From positions 1 to 35,158 of the forward strand of contig JBDKGV010000006.1 in the NCBI GenBank assembly GCA_039798005.1: a stretch of 35,158 nucleotides of DNA. Direction: 5' to 3'. Positions 24,208 to 32,602 of the stretch are shown here, piece by piece. How positions within the stretch are numbered: position 1 is the first letter of the stretch; each line of letters starts with the position of its first letter. Both the position numbers and the translations under genes were made by a program. The stretch is from JBDKGV01 sp039798005 (GTDB lineage Bacteria > Fibrobacterota > Fibrobacteria > UBA5070). The notes beneath the pieces are model-generated. The model had not been told where the DNA came from. It did not search any database and saw only the letters and a program-made list of their open reading frames with translations.

Positions 24208-24551
24208 TGGAAGCTCTCGCCAAATCCACTTTCGTTCGCTCGGGCACCCAGAAGCTCCGCATTGTTGCAAAGCACATTCGCAACAAGTCGGTCAATGAAG
24301 CCTTGGTGACACTCGGTGCAATCCGCAACCGCAACAAGGGCGCCTACCTGCTTGAGAAGACTCTCAAGTCGGCACTGGCAAACTTCCAGGTGAAGGATGC
24401 CGAACAGCTGCACGACGTCGAAGCTCTGAAGGTCAAGACCGTCATGATTGACGAGGGCCCGATGATGAAGCGAATCCAGCCGCACGCCCAAGGGCGCGCG
24501 TTCCGGATTCTTAAGAAGATGTCCCACATCACCATCGTGGTCTCGGACTAA
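24207..24551 (+). CDS. rplV: 50S ribosomal protein L22 (uL22)
   Basis: 114 residues, with VRSGTQKLRIVAKHIRNKSV at the N-terminus and the hairpin region MKRIQPHAQGRAFRI that lines the exit tunnel and is a macrolide-response site. It overlaps rpsS by 1 nt, so translation is probably coupled. Confidence 0.99.
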   Translation: MEALAKSTFVRSGTQKLRIVAKHIRNKSVNEALVTLGAIRNRNKGAYLLEKTLKSALANFQVKDAEQLHDVEALKVKTVMIDEGPMMKRIQPHAQGRAFRILKKMSHITIVVSD

Positions 24552-24564
24552 GGGGTAAAGACGA

Positions 24565-25227
24565 ATGGGTCACAAAGTCATTCCTACCGGCCTCCGACTG
24601 GGCATCATCCGCACCTGGAACAGCCGCTGGTACGCTGAGGGCAAGGTCTACGGAGATCTCATTTATGAGGATCTTCTGTTGCGCCGCTACCTCAAGAAGC
24701 GCATGCAGCATGCTTCGATCTCTTCGGTGGGCATTGAGCGCACTGTCAAGAAGGTCACGGTCAACATCTTCACCGCTCGCCCTGGCATTGTCATCGGCAA
24801 GAAGGGTGAGGAAGTCGAACGTCTCAAGGGCGAACTGCAGCATCTCACGGGCAAGGACATCTACATCAACATCCGGGAAATCAAACGCCCCGAAGTCGAT
24901 GCAGCCTTGGTCGCCGAGAACATTGCCAAGCAGCTTGAGAAGCGCGTCGCATTCCGCCGCACCATGAAGAAGGCCATCTCCACCGCCATGCGCCTCGGCG
25001 TCGAGGGCATCAAGGTGCAGTGCAGCGGTCGTCTTGGTGGTGCCGAAATCGCACGCCTTGAGAAATATCGCGAGGGTCGCATTCCATTGCACACCCTGCG
25101 CGCCGACATCGATTACGCCACTTCGACCGCGCACACCCCGTCCGGCACCATCGGTGTCAAGGTCTGGATCTGCAAGGGCGAGATCATCCGCCGCAATCGC
25201 GCGCTGGATGAGGACGGAAGGGAATAA
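24565..25227 (+). CDS. rpsC: 30S ribosomal protein S3 (uS3)
   Basis: 220 residues starting with GHKVIPTGLRLG. The KH type II domain carries the GIVIGKKGEEV loop near residue 75. The C-terminal domain has QCSGRLGGAEIAR and TPSGTIGVKVWI. S3 forms part of the mRNA entry site. 13 nt after rplV and 3 nt before rplP. Confidence 0.99.
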   Translation: MGHKVIPTGLRLGIIRTWNSRWYAEGKVYGDLIYEDLLLRRYLKKRMQHASISSVGIERTVKKVTVNIFTARPGIVIGKKGEEVERLKGELQHLTGKDIYINIREIKRPEVDAALVAENIAKQLEKRVAFRRTMKKAISTAMRLGVEGIKVQCSGRLGGAEIARLEKYREGRIPLHTLRADIDYATSTAHTPSGTIGVKVWICKGEIIRRNRALDEDGRE

Positions 25228-25230
25228 GCC

Positions 25231-25644
25231 ATGCTGAGCCCGAAGAGAGTCAAGCATCGCAAGATGCAACGAGGCAACATGAAGGGCGAGACGACTCGCG
25301 GCGCCAATGTGGCGTTCGGCGAGTACGGTCTCCAGGCCCTTGAGCCTTGTTGGATCACCAACCGCCAGATTGAGGCGGCTCGTATTACCATGACGCGCCA
25401 CATGAAGCGTGGCGGCAAGGTCTGGATCCGGATTTTTCCGGACAAGACCTTCACGAAGAAGCCTGCTGAGACCCGTCAGGGTTCCGGTAAGGGTAACGTT
25501 GAAGGCTGGGTCGCCGTAGTGCACCCCGGCCGCGTGATGTTCGAAGTCGCTGGTGTGTCACCGGAAGTGGCCAAGGAGGCTCTCCGTCTGGCCGCTCAGA
25601 AGTTGCCCATCACGGCCAAGATTGTCGGAGTGGACATCCTATGA
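25231..25644 (+). CDS. rplP: 50S ribosomal protein L16 (uL16)
   Basis: 137 residues starting LSPKRVKHRKMQRG, with FGEYGLQALEPCWITNRQIEAAR and KVWIRIFPDKTFTKKPAETR. L16 helps bind the tRNA acceptor arm at the A site. Its stop overlaps the rpmC start by 4 nt (ATGA). Confidence 0.99.
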   Translation: MLSPKRVKHRKMQRGNMKGETTRGANVAFGEYGLQALEPCWITNRQIEAARITMTRHMKRGGKVWIRIFPDKTFTKKPAETRQGSGKGNVEGWVAVVHPGRVMFEVAGVSPEVAKEALRLAAQKLPITAKIVGVDIL

Positions 25645-25847
25645 AGCAGCAGAAGGCCGGTGACGTCCGGTCGATGGACATCAATGCTCTCACCGAGAAG
25701 CTTACGGAACTCAAGGACAACTTGTTCCAGAAGAATCTCGACCGGGCTCTCAACAAGCTGGAAGACCCCTCGTCGATCTCTGCAATTCGCAAAGACATCG
25801 CTCGGGTCAACACCATCATCACCGAAAAGCAGCGGGGGATTCGATGA
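25641..25847 (+). CDS. rpmC: 50S ribosomal protein L29 (uL29)
   Basis: 68 residues, mostly helical and charged. LTEKLTELKDNLFQKNLDRAL, then IRKDIARVNTIITEKQRG, is the usual two-helix pattern. It sits beside L23 at the tunnel exit. Coupled by 4-nt overlaps to rplP before it and rpsQ after it. Confidence 0.98.
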   Translation: MKQQKAGDVRSMDINALTEKLTELKDNLFQKNLDRALNKLEDPSSISAIRKDIARVNTIITEKQRGIR

Positions 25848-26131
25848 CGGAAGTTGTCAAAGAGCAAGAGACCACCGCCGCGCGCAACTCGCGCAAGGTG
25901 GTGGTTGGCAAGGTTGTCAGCGCCAAGATGCAAAAAAGCATCTCCGTAGTCGTGGAACGCAAGAAGCGTCACCCAAAGTACGGTCGTGTTGTTACCTTGA
26001 GCACCAAATTCATGGCTCATGACGAGGCAGGCGAAGCGGGCGAAGGTGATGTGGTCGAAATCATGGAGACCCGTCCGCTTTCCAAGTTGAAGCGCTGGCG
26101 CCTGGTCCGTGTGGTCGAGAAGGCCAAGTAA
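25844..26131 (+). CDS. rpsQ: 30S ribosomal protein S17 (uS17)
   Basis: 95 residues, an OB-fold protein: VVGKVVSAKMQKSISVVVERKK, then HPKYGR and GDVVEIMETRPLSKLKRWRLV. The N-terminus is a little longer and more acidic than in E. coli. Last gene of the S10 group; 18 nt to rplN. Confidence 0.99.
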   Translation: MTEVVKEQETTAARNSRKVVVGKVVSAKMQKSISVVVERKKRHPKYGRVVTLSTKFMAHDEAGEAGEGDVVEIMETRPLSKLKRWRLVRVVEKAK

Positions 26132-26149
26132 GGCTAAGGGGACCAAGGA

Positions 26150-26518
26150 ATGATTCAGCAGCAAAGCCGCTTGACGGTTGCAGACAACTCCGGTGCCAAA
26201 GAAGTGATGTGCATCAAGGTGCTGGGCGGCTCTAAGCGCCGCTACGCATCTGTCGGTGACATCATCGTGGTTTCGGTCAAAGAATCTTCTCCGGGAGCAC
26301 CGGTGAAGAAGGGTTCGGTCCAGAAGGCCGTGATCGTCCGTACTCGCGCTTCGGTGCGACGCAAGGACGGCACCTACGTTCGCTTCGGTGACAACGCCGC
26401 AGTGATCGTGAATGCCGAAGGCGAACCGCGCGCCACCCGCATCTTCGGGCCTGTTGCCCGCGAGCTGCGTGAGCGCCAGTTCATGAAGATCGTTTCGCTC
26501 GCTCCGGAGGTGATCTGA
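26150..26518 (+). CDS. rplN: 50S ribosomal protein L14 (uL14)
   Basis: 122 residues, the usual length, starting MIQQQSRLTVADNSGAKE, with VKKGSVQKAVIVRTR and RIFGPVARELR. L14 contacts the 30S subunit and is the docking site of the silencing factor RsfS. First gene of the spc group; one nucleotide separates it from rplX. Confidence 0.99.
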   Translation: MIQQQSRLTVADNSGAKEVMCIKVLGGSKRRYASVGDIIVVSVKESSPGAPVKKGSVQKAVIVRTRASVRRKDGTYVRFGDNAAVIVNAEGEPRATRIFGPVARELRERQFMKIVSLAPEVI

Positions 26519-26519
26519 T

Positions 26520-26834
26520 ATGGCACTGAAGATCAAGAAGGGCGATCGCGTCAAAGTGATCTCGGGCAAGGACAAGGGAACAGAGGGCGTCGTCCTTCGC
26601 AGCATCCCTTCCGAATCCAAGATCGTTGTTGAAGGCGTCAACTTCGTCAAGAAGCATGTTCGCCCCAGCATGAACGATCCCAAGGGCGGGATCAAGCAGA
26701 TGGAAGCACCTCTCCACGTCTCGAACGTGATGGTCATCTCTGCCAAGGATAGCCGCCCTGTCCGAGTCGCTCGACGTGTGAACGCTGATGGCGTCCGCGT
26801 GCGGGTATCCAAGAAGTCCGGCCAGGCGATCTGA
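26520..26834 (+). CDS. rplX: 50S ribosomal protein L24 (uL24)
   Basis: 104 residues. The KOW motif is in KKGDRVKVISGKDKGTEGVV near the N-terminus, followed by VEGVNFVKKHVRPS. L24 initiates 50S assembly. 8 nt to rplE, with GAGGTAGGAT as ribosome-binding site. Confidence 0.99.
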   Translation: MALKIKKGDRVKVISGKDKGTEGVVLRSIPSESKIVVEGVNFVKKHVRPSMNDPKGGIKQMEAPLHVSNVMVISAKDSRPVRVARRVNADGVRVRVSKKSGQAI

Positions 26835-26842
26835 GGTAGGAT

Positions 26843-27385
26843 ATGAACCTTCTTAAGGACAAATACGTAGCTACGGTTCTTCCGGAATTGCGTCAGAAGT
26901 TCGAACTCAAGAACATCATGCAGGTGCCCAAGCTCGAGAAGATCGTGCTTAACATGGGCGTCGGCAAGGCAACCCAGAATCCCAAGCTGATTGAAGAAGC
27001 GGTCAAGACTCTTGGCGCGATCACAGGCCAAAAGCCGGTGATCACTCGCGCCAAGAAGGCGATCTCGAACTTCAAGCTGCGTGAAGGACAGGCCATCGGC
27101 GCCAAGGTCACTTTGCACGGCGAGCGCATGTGGGAATTCCTGGAGCGCCTGATTCACATCAGCCTTCCGCGTGTACGTGACTTCCGTGGCGTTTCCCGCA
27201 AGGGATTCGACGGACGTGGTTCCTACACCCTGGGCGTCAAGGAGCATATCATCTTCTTGGAAATCGACTTCGACAAGGTCGAATCGATTCTCGGAATGAA
27301 TATCACCTTCGTCACCAGTGCCCCCAATGACGAGCAGGCCTACTCTCTCCTCGAGAGCCTCGGCATGCCGTTCCGGAAGAACTGA
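26843..27385 (+). CDS. rplE: 50S ribosomal protein L5 (uL5)
   Basis: 180 residues, with VPKLEKIVLNMGVG, GQKPVITRAKKAISNFKLR and DFRGVSRKGFDGRGSYTLGV. L5 binds 5S rRNA and contacts P-site tRNA. Usual length and ending (LGMPFRKN). Confidence 0.99.
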   Translation: MNLLKDKYVATVLPELRQKFELKNIMQVPKLEKIVLNMGVGKATQNPKLIEEAVKTLGAITGQKPVITRAKKAISNFKLREGQAIGAKVTLHGERMWEFLERLIHISLPRVRDFRGVSRKGFDGRGSYTLGVKEHIIFLEIDFDKVESILGMNITFVTSAPNDEQAYSLLESLGMPFRKN

Positions 27386-27396
27386 GGAGCAAGCTC

Positions 27397-27582
27397 ATGG
27401 CAAGACGGGCAATGATTGAGAAGCAGCGCAAGACACCGAAGTTCACGGTGCGTCGCTATAACCGCTGCCGCCGCTGCGGACGCCCTCGTGCGTTCCTGCG
27501 GGATTTCGGCCTGTGCAGAATTTGCTTCCGCGAGATGGCTCTCGCGGGAGATCTGCCTGGCGTCACAAAGTCTAGTTGGTAA
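27397..27582 (+). CDS. rpsN: 30S ribosomal protein S14, zinc-binding type Z (uS14)
   Basis: 61 residues, the short form. Four zinc-binding cysteines are at 24, 27, 40 and 43, in NRCRRCGRPRAFLRDFGLCRICFRE. This differs from the roughly 100-residue zinc-free form of E. coli. No zinc-free paralog is visible in the window. Confidence 0.99.
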   Translation: MARRAMIEKQRKTPKFTVRRYNRCRRCGRPRAFLRDFGLCRICFREMALAGDLPGVTKSSW

Positions 27583-27606
27583 CCACCCACCGGGAGTTCT
27601 GAAGAA

Positions 27607-28002
27607 ATGGCCAGCAGCGATCAGATCGGCGATTTCCTGACCCGCATACGAAATGCGGTAAGCGCAGGACACCGGACGGTGGAAATTCCCGCGTCCAACC
27701 TCAAGCGCGACATTGCACGCGTCTTGCAGGAGACAGGGTTTATCCGCAAGTTCGTCGTAGTAGACGACAACCGTCAGGGAATCATCAAGATTCTTCTCAA
27801 GTACAATGGACGCGATCCCGTGATTCACGGACTCGAACGCGTCTCGACTCCAGGACGCCGTCGTTACGCCGGCGCCAAGGAGATCCCTCAGGTCATCAAT
27901 GGCTTGGGGTATGCGATCCTCTCGACACCGCAAGGTGTATTGACGGACGTACAGTCCCGCGCTGCCAATGTTGGCGGCGAGATCCTCTGCAAGGTGTGGT
28001 GA
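27607..28002 (+). CDS. rpsH: 30S ribosomal protein S8 (uS8)
   Basis: 131 residues, with DFLTRIRNAVSAGHRTVEIPAS at the N-terminus and GLGYAILSTPQGVLTD near the end. It binds the central domain of 16S rRNA. In E. coli S8 represses the spc operon by binding near L5; I did not find a matching structure here. The 24-nt gap before it is among the longest in the block. Confidence 0.99.
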   Translation: MASSDQIGDFLTRIRNAVSAGHRTVEIPASNLKRDIARVLQETGFIRKFVVVDDNRQGIIKILLKYNGRDPVIHGLERVSTPGRRRYAGAKEIPQVINGLGYAILSTPQGVLTDVQSRAANVGGEILCKVW

Positions 28003-28006
28003 AGCC

Positions 28007-28540
28007 ATGTCTCGTATCGGCAAAAATCCGATTGCAATCGGCAAAGTAAAAGTGACCCTCACGGGCCGCGAACTGACCGTCGAAGGCTCCAAGGGCAAGC
28101 TCAGCTACTCCGTCCATCCTGTGATCGAAGTCTCGATCGAGGAAGACAACATCCTTTTCAAGCGCGGCTCCGACGAACCGAAGGTCCGCGCTCTCCATGG
28201 CACCCAGCGTGCCGTGGTCGCCAACATGGTGAAGGGTGTGTCCGAGGGATACAAGAAGGAGCTGGACATTGTTGGCGTGGGCTATCGCGGCGAGCAGAAG
28301 GGCAAGGGCCTTACCTTGTTCCTCGGCTATTCGCACCCCATCAACTTCGAGCCGCCCGCTGGCGTCTCGGTGAAGATGGAAACCCAGACCAAGATCGTTG
28401 TTGAAGGAATCGACAAGCAGCTCGTCGGCCAAGTCGCCGCCGAATTGCGTGGATTCAAGGAGCCGGAACCTTACAAGGGCAAGGGCATCAAGTACAGCAA
28501 CGAGATCATCCGCCGCAAGGCCGGCAAGAAGTCCGGATAA
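28007..28540 (+). CDS. rplF: 50S ribosomal protein L6 (uL6)
   Basis: 177 residues starting SRIGKNPIAIGKVKVTL, ending EPEPYKGKGIKYSNEIIRRKAGKK. It lies near the GTPase-associated centre. The ATG at 28007 is 4 nt after rpsH; an upstream in-frame codon at 27968 lies within rpsH and would add non-family sequence. Confidence 0.99.
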   Translation: MSRIGKNPIAIGKVKVTLTGRELTVEGSKGKLSYSVHPVIEVSIEEDNILFKRGSDEPKVRALHGTQRAVVANMVKGVSEGYKKELDIVGVGYRGEQKGKGLTLFLGYSHPINFEPPAGVSVKMETQTKIVVEGIDKQLVGQVAAELRGFKEPEPYKGKGIKYSNEIIRRKAGKKSG

Positions 28541-28554
28541 CGGAGGGATAAGAA

Positions 28555-28929
28555 ATGTCTAAGATTGCCAGCCAAAGAATCGCGTCTCGCAAGGCGCGTC
28601 ACAACCGAGTTCGCCGGAAGCTCTCCGGCACTGCCGAGCGCCCGCGTCTTTGCGTGCGTCGCAGCCTCAACAACGTGTTCGCCCAGGTCGTCGACGATGT
28701 CACCGGTCGTTCGCTCGTCCAGCTGGTCACTTCCGCCAAGGAAGTGGAAGCCAAGGCTGGTTCCGAAGCCACGAAGACTGACAAGTCCCGTGCCCTCGGT
28801 GAGCTGATTGCCGAAAAGGCCAAGGCTCTTGGGATCACCGCAATCGTTTTCGATCGCGGTGGCTACCTCTATCACGGTCGCATCAAGGCAGTAGCCGACG
28901 GCGCCCGCGCAGCCGGACTGGAGTTCTGA
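28555..28929 (+). CDS. rplR: 50S ribosomal protein L18 (uL18)
   Basis: 124 residues with RKARHNRVRRKLSGTAERPRLCVRRS, AQVVDDVTGRSL and FDRGGYLYHGRIKAVADGARAAGLEF. It binds 5S rRNA with L5. GGAGGGATAAG precedes the start. Confidence 0.99.
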   Translation: MSKIASQRIASRKARHNRVRRKLSGTAERPRLCVRRSLNNVFAQVVDDVTGRSLVQLVTSAKEVEAKAGSEATKTDKSRALGELIAEKAKALGITAIVFDRGGYLYHGRIKAVADGARAAGLEF

Positions 28930-28930
28930 T

Positions 28931-29422
28931 ATGTCGGTGAACGAGAAAGAGCTTACTCCTACGGCCGAGCCTGAGTTCCAGGACAAGGTCGTATCGATCA
29001 ACCGTGTTGCCAAGGTGGTCAAGGGCGGTCGTCGTTTCGGCTTCAATGCTCTGGTCGTCGTCGGAAACGGTGCCGGCAAGGTCGGCATCGGAACCGGCAA
29101 GGCCAATGACGTCGCTGAAGCGATCCGCAAGGGTACCGAGAACGCACGTAAGCATGTGTTCGAGGTCCCCTTGTTCAAGCACACCATTCCTCACGAGACC
29201 TACACCAAGTACGGTGCAGCGAAAATCGTGATGAAGCCTGCTTCGGCAGGTACCGGTGTGATCGCTGGTGGTGCCGCTCGTGCGGTCCTTGAGCTTGCAG
29301 GTGTCCATGACATCCTGACCAAGCAGCTTGGTTCCACCAACCCCCACAACGTGGTGAAAGCCACTCTTCAGGGACTTCGCTCCTTGAAGACCAAGGCTGA
29401 ATACCAGAAGCTTCGGGCTTGA
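28931..29422 (+). CDS. rpsE: 30S ribosomal protein S5 (uS5)
   Basis: 163 residues. The double-stranded RNA-binding part has DKVVSINRVAKVVKGGRRFGFNALVVVGNG, and the C-terminal part ASAGTGVIAGGAARAVLELAG. S5 affects decoding accuracy. One nucleotide after rplR. Confidence 0.99.
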   Translation: MSVNEKELTPTAEPEFQDKVVSINRVAKVVKGGRRFGFNALVVVGNGAGKVGIGTGKANDVAEAIRKGTENARKHVFEVPLFKHTIPHETYTKYGAAKIVMKPASAGTGVIAGGAARAVLELAGVHDILTKQLGSTNPHNVVKATLQGLRSLKTKAEYQKLRA

Positions 29423-29429
29423 GGAAAAT

Positions 29430-29618
29430 ATGGCCAAGATTCTAGAAATCACCCAGGTCCGCAGCACCGCTCGCTGCACCCAGCCCCAGATCCGTACGAT
29501 TGAGGCGATTGGGTTGCGCAAGATCCGCCACTCCGTCAAGCAGGTGGATACCCCCCAGCTTCGCGGTCAGTTGCGTGTGGTCGCCCACCTCGTCGCAGTG
29601 AAGGAAGTGGAAGCGTGA
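29430..29618 (+). CDS. rpmD: 50S ribosomal protein L30 (uL30)
   Basis: 62 residues: LEITQVRSTARCTQPQIRTI, then GLRKIRHSV and QLRGQLRVVAHLV, the standard short bacterial form. Its stop overlaps rplO by 4 nt. Confidence 0.98.
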   Translation: MAKILEITQVRSTARCTQPQIRTIEAIGLRKIRHSVKQVDTPQLRGQLRVVAHLVAVKEVEA

Positions 29619-30070
29619 ATCTCAATCAGCTCAAGCCCCAGCCTGGGGCGAAGAAAGAAACCAAGCGTCGCGGTCGCGGCGAGGGTTCGGGCAACGGCTC
29701 CACGGCTGGCCGAGGCAACAATGGCGCTCGTGCACGCTCCGGCTACAAGGCCAAGCGTGACTTCGAAGGCGGCCAGATGCCTTTGGCTCGTCGCTTGCCC
29801 AAGCGCGGTTTCAATTCGCACATCGAAGGTGCCCAGGAAGTCGCTCTCAAGCGTCTTGCTGGCTTCGATGCCGAGGTGATCGATGCCGCTTCTTTGAAAG
29901 CTGCCGGACTCATTCGCTCCATCTCCAAGCGCATCAAGATCATCGGTGACGCCGAACTGAAGGTTGCCAAGACTTTCGTCGTGCACGCCGTGAGCGCTGG
30001 TGCCCGCAAGTCCATCGAGGCTGCTGGTGGTAAGGTCGAGTTGATCTCCGAGAGCACCGGAGAAGCCTGA
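29615..30070 (+). CDS. rplO: 50S ribosomal protein L15 (uL15)
   Basis: 151 residues with a GTG start. LNQLKPQPGAKKETKRRGRG, then the Gly-rich GEGSGNGSTAGRGNNG tail that threads into 23S rRNA, and GGQMPLARRLPKRGF. Its stop codon shares one base with the secY ATG. Confidence 0.99.
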   Translation: MNLNQLKPQPGAKKETKRRGRGEGSGNGSTAGRGNNGARARSGYKAKRDFEGGQMPLARRLPKRGFNSHIEGAQEVALKRLAGFDAEVIDAASLKAAGLIRSISKRIKIIGDAELKVAKTFVVHAVSAGARKSIEAAGGKVELISESTGEA

Positions 30071-31410
30071 TGCGCTTTCTGAGCAGTCTCGTCAATGTCT
30101 GGAAGATTCCTGATCTGCGTGGACGCATTTTGTTCACCATGGGACTTTTGGTCATCTACCGGTTTGGTGGTCTGATCCCCGTTCCGGGCGTCGATACCGT
30201 TGCTCTACGCGCATTTTTTTCCCAGTCGTCAAACAACCTGTTTGACCTGTACAACTTGTTCGTGGGTGGGGCATTTTCTCATGCGGCGGTTTTCGCTCTT
30301 GGGATCATGCCTTACATCTCCGCTTCCATCGTCATCCAGTTGATGGGAAGCATTGTTCCTTCGATCGCCCAACTCCAAAAGGAAGGCCAAGAAGGAAAGA
30401 CCAAGTTGACGCAGTGGACTCGCTACCTCACGGTCGCAGTGGCTGCATTGCAGGCATCTGGTGTTGCGATCTTCCTCTTGAATGTTTCGACCTCCGATGG
30501 TGGATCGATTGTTCTTGAGGCGTTCCGCACCGGGGCAGGACGCGTGGGCTTCATTGCCCTCACGGTTCTGACCTTGACGACAGGCACCCTTTTCGTGATG
30601 TATCTCGGTGAGCAGATCACCGCTCGCGGATTGGGCAACGGAACTTCTCTGATCATTTTCATGGGCATTGTGGGTAGCATCCCGACTGGGATTGTGACCG
30701 AGTACAAGCTCTGGATGGCTGGAGAGCACTCCATCTTCAACCTCTTGCTCATCATTGCGATGATCTGGGCCATTGTCGCCTTCATCATCTTGGTGGATCA
30801 AGGGATTCGTCGAATTCCTCTGCAGAGCCCAAGACGCGTTGTCGGACGTCGCGAGATGGGTGGAGCCAGCAGCTTCCTTCCTTTGAAGGTCAATACTGCC
30901 GGCGTGATCCCCGTGATCTTTGCCTCTTCCATCGTGTTCGTTCCCAGCACCCTTGCGAGTTTCTTTCCTGAAGTGCCTGCGATCCAGGACTTCGCTCGAC
31001 TCTTCCTGCCGGGTAATTGGGCATATAGCGTATTCTTTGCTACCTTGGTCATCTTTTTCGCGTACTTCTATACCGCGATCCAGTACAATCCGAATGACAT
31101 CGCCGACAACCTCAAGAAGTCTGGCGCGTTCATCCCCGGCATTCGTCCTGGCAAGAAGACCAGTGAATTCATCGACTATGTCCTCACTAGGATCACTCTG
31201 CCTGGCGCCATCTTCTTGGCTCTGATCTCTGTAGGTCCCCAGTATCTCAAGGATTATTTCCATACCAGCTTCTACATCGGCGGCACAAGTGTCCTGATCT
31301 GTGTGGGTGTTGCGTTGGAGACCTTGCGTCAGCTGGAAAGTCATCTGATGACTCGCAATTACGAGGGTTTCCTTTCTAAAGGTCGCCTGCGTGGACGGAG
31401 AGGCTTCTAA
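30070..31410 (+). CDS. secY: Protein translocase subunit SecY
   Basis: 446 residues, ten predicted membrane segments, the channel of the Sec translocon. Visible landmarks: LLVIYRFGGLIPVPGVD in TM1, the plug region, ALGIMPYISASIVIQLM in TM2, GEQITARGLGNGTSLIIF, and the cytosolic loop IRRIPLQSPRRVVGRR. It has a cytosolic C-terminus. As usual it closes the run of ribosomal proteins in the spc group, but adk and map do not follow; infA starts at the next base. Confidence 0.99.
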   Translation: MRFLSSLVNVWKIPDLRGRILFTMGLLVIYRFGGLIPVPGVDTVALRAFFSQSSNNLFDLYNLFVGGAFSHAAVFALGIMPYISASIVIQLMGSIVPSIAQLQKEGQEGKTKLTQWTRYLTVAVAALQASGVAIFLLNVSTSDGGSIVLEAFRTGAGRVGFIALTVLTLTTGTLFVMYLGEQITARGLGNGTSLIIFMGIVGSIPTGIVTEYKLWMAGEHSIFNLLLIIAMIWAIVAFIILVDQGIRRIPLQSPRRVVGRREMGGASSFLPLKVNTAGVIPVIFASSIVFVPSTLASFFPEVPAIQDFARLFLPGNWAYSVFFATLVIFFAYFYTAIQYNPNDIADNLKKSGAFIPGIRPGKKTSEFIDYVLTRITLPGAIFLALISVGPQYLKDYFHTSFYIGGTSVLICVGVALETLRQLESHLMTRNYEGFLSKGRLRGRRGF

Positions 31411-31629
31411 ATGGCCAAGGAAGAGGGAATTTCGGTCGAGGGCAAGGTGGTTGAACCCCTGCCCAACGCCATGTTCCGCGTTGAATTGGAAAACGGACAT
31501 GTCATCTTGGCCCATATCAGCGGCAAAATGCGAAAGCATTACATTCGCATCTTGCCAGGTGACAGGGTTTTGCTAGAATTGTCCCCCTACGACTTGTCGC
31601 GGGGTCGAATCGTTTATCGTCACAAGTAA
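31411..31629 (+). CDS. infA: Translation initiation factor IF-1
   Basis: 72 residues, an OB-fold protein: MAKEEGISVEGKVVEPLPNA, FRVELENGHVILAHISGKMRK and GDRVLLELSPYDLSRGRI. It occupies the 30S A site during initiation. It begins directly after the secY stop codon, with its ribosome-binding site inside secY (GGACGGAGAGG). Confidence 0.99.
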   Translation: MAKEEGISVEGKVVEPLPNAMFRVELENGHVILAHISGKMRKHYIRILPGDRVLLELSPYDLSRGRIVYRHK

Positions 31630-31644
31630 CCGTAAGGCACCGGA

Positions 31645-31761
31645 ATGAAAGTCAGGGCTTCCATCAAAGTTCGTTGTACAGAATGCAAGATCATCCGCCG
31701 CAAAGGTGTTGTCCGGATCATCTGCAAGAAGAACCCACGTCACACGCAGAAGCAAGGGTAA
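31645..31761 (+). CDS. rpmJ: 50S ribosomal protein L36 (bL36), zinc-binding form
   Basis: A 38-residue protein too short for most length cut-offs. MKVRASIKVRCTECKIIRRK is the classic start. Zinc ligands are C11, C14, C27 and H33, and it ends RHTQKQG. It lies 15 nt after infA and 3 nt before rpsM, its usual place. Confidence 0.98.
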   Translation: MKVRASIKVRCTECKIIRRKGVVRIICKKNPRHTQKQG

Positions 31762-31764
31762 GGA

Positions 31765-32133
31765 ATGGCACGCATCATTGGCGTCGAGATCCCGAATCAC
31801 AAGCGTACCGAGTTCGGGCTCACCAATGTCTTTGGCATCGGTCGGACCCTTGCCAAGCGCATCATGGAAGCTACCGGAATTCCGGAAGGCAAAAAAATCG
31901 GTGAATTGACCGATGACGAGATCGGTAAGATCCGTGCCTTCGTGGAAGCCAACTACTTGGTTGAAGGCAACCTGCGTTCGTCGAATGGCATCGCCATCAA
32001 GCGCCTCCAGGACATTGGTTGCTATCGTGGGCTGCGTCACCGCAGGGGTCTTCCCTGCCGTGGTCAGCGCACCCGGACCAATGCTCGTACCCGCAAGGGG
32101 CCGCGCAAGACCGTTGCCAACAAGAAGAAGTAA
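31765..32133 (+). CDS. rpsM: 30S ribosomal protein S13 (uS13)
   Basis: 122 residues: ARIIGVEIPNHKRTEFGLTNVFGIG, IGCYRGLRHRRGLPCRGQRTRTNARTRKGPRK. It forms head bridges to the 50S subunit. First gene of the alpha group, with AAGGA before the ATG. 28 nt, the longest gap of the block, separates it from rpsK; no terminator or promoter is evident there. Confidence 0.99.
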   Translation: MARIIGVEIPNHKRTEFGLTNVFGIGRTLAKRIMEATGIPEGKKIGELTDDEIGKIRAFVEANYLVEGNLRSSNGIAIKRLQDIGCYRGLRHRRGLPCRGQRTRTNARTRKGPRKTVANKKK

Positions 32134-32161
32134 ACCTTTTTAAGCAAGCGAAATCAAGCAC

Positions 32162-32599
32162 ATGGCCGAGAATTCCGAGATCCAGAATTCGGCAGAGACT
32201 GCCGAAGTTCAGGAGCAGTCGACCGAAAAGCGCCGCAAGGGCAAGAAGCGTGCTGATGTGAGCGGAATCGTTCACGTGCTCGCTACCTTCAACAATACGA
32301 TCGTAACGATCGCCGACCAGGGTGGCAACACCCTTTCCTGGAGCACTCCGGGCAAGGTTGGTTTCAAGGGTTCACGCAAGAGCACGCCGTTCGCGGCGCA
32401 GGTCGCTGCTGAGGCTGCTGCCAAAGTTGCACTCGACCTTGGTGTTCGTCGCGTCGATGTCCAAGTCAAGGGTGCAGGTGCCGGCCGCGAAGCTGCCGTG
32501 CGCTCCCTGAAGGCTGCTGGACTGGAAGTGACCTCGATCAAGGACGTGACGGGCACGCCGCACAACGGCTGCCGTCCCCCCAAGCGCAGGAGGATTTGA
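32162..32599 (+). CDS. rpsK: 30S ribosomal protein S11 (uS11)
   Basis: 145 residues. The conserved core runs from VSGIVHVLATFNNTIVTI to GTPHNGCRPPKRRRI and includes GFKGSRKSTPFAAQ. The N-terminal 30 residues, rich in Glu and Gln and then basic, are longer than in the 129-residue E. coli protein. Confidence 0.99.
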   Translation: MAENSEIQNSAETAEVQEQSTEKRRKGKKRADVSGIVHVLATFNNTIVTIADQGGNTLSWSTPGKVGFKGSRKSTPFAAQVAAEAAAKVALDLGVRRVDVQVKGAGAGREAAVRSLKAAGLEVTSIKDVTGTPHNGCRPPKRRRI

Positions 32600-32602
32600 T
32601 CC

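Noticed and set aside
22753..27247. Minus-strand frames of more than 500 codons opposite the S10 and spc genes (22753-24270 and 25610-27247)
   Set aside because: They span several ribosomal protein genes and their junctions and carry no family motif; they are shadows of biased codon use.
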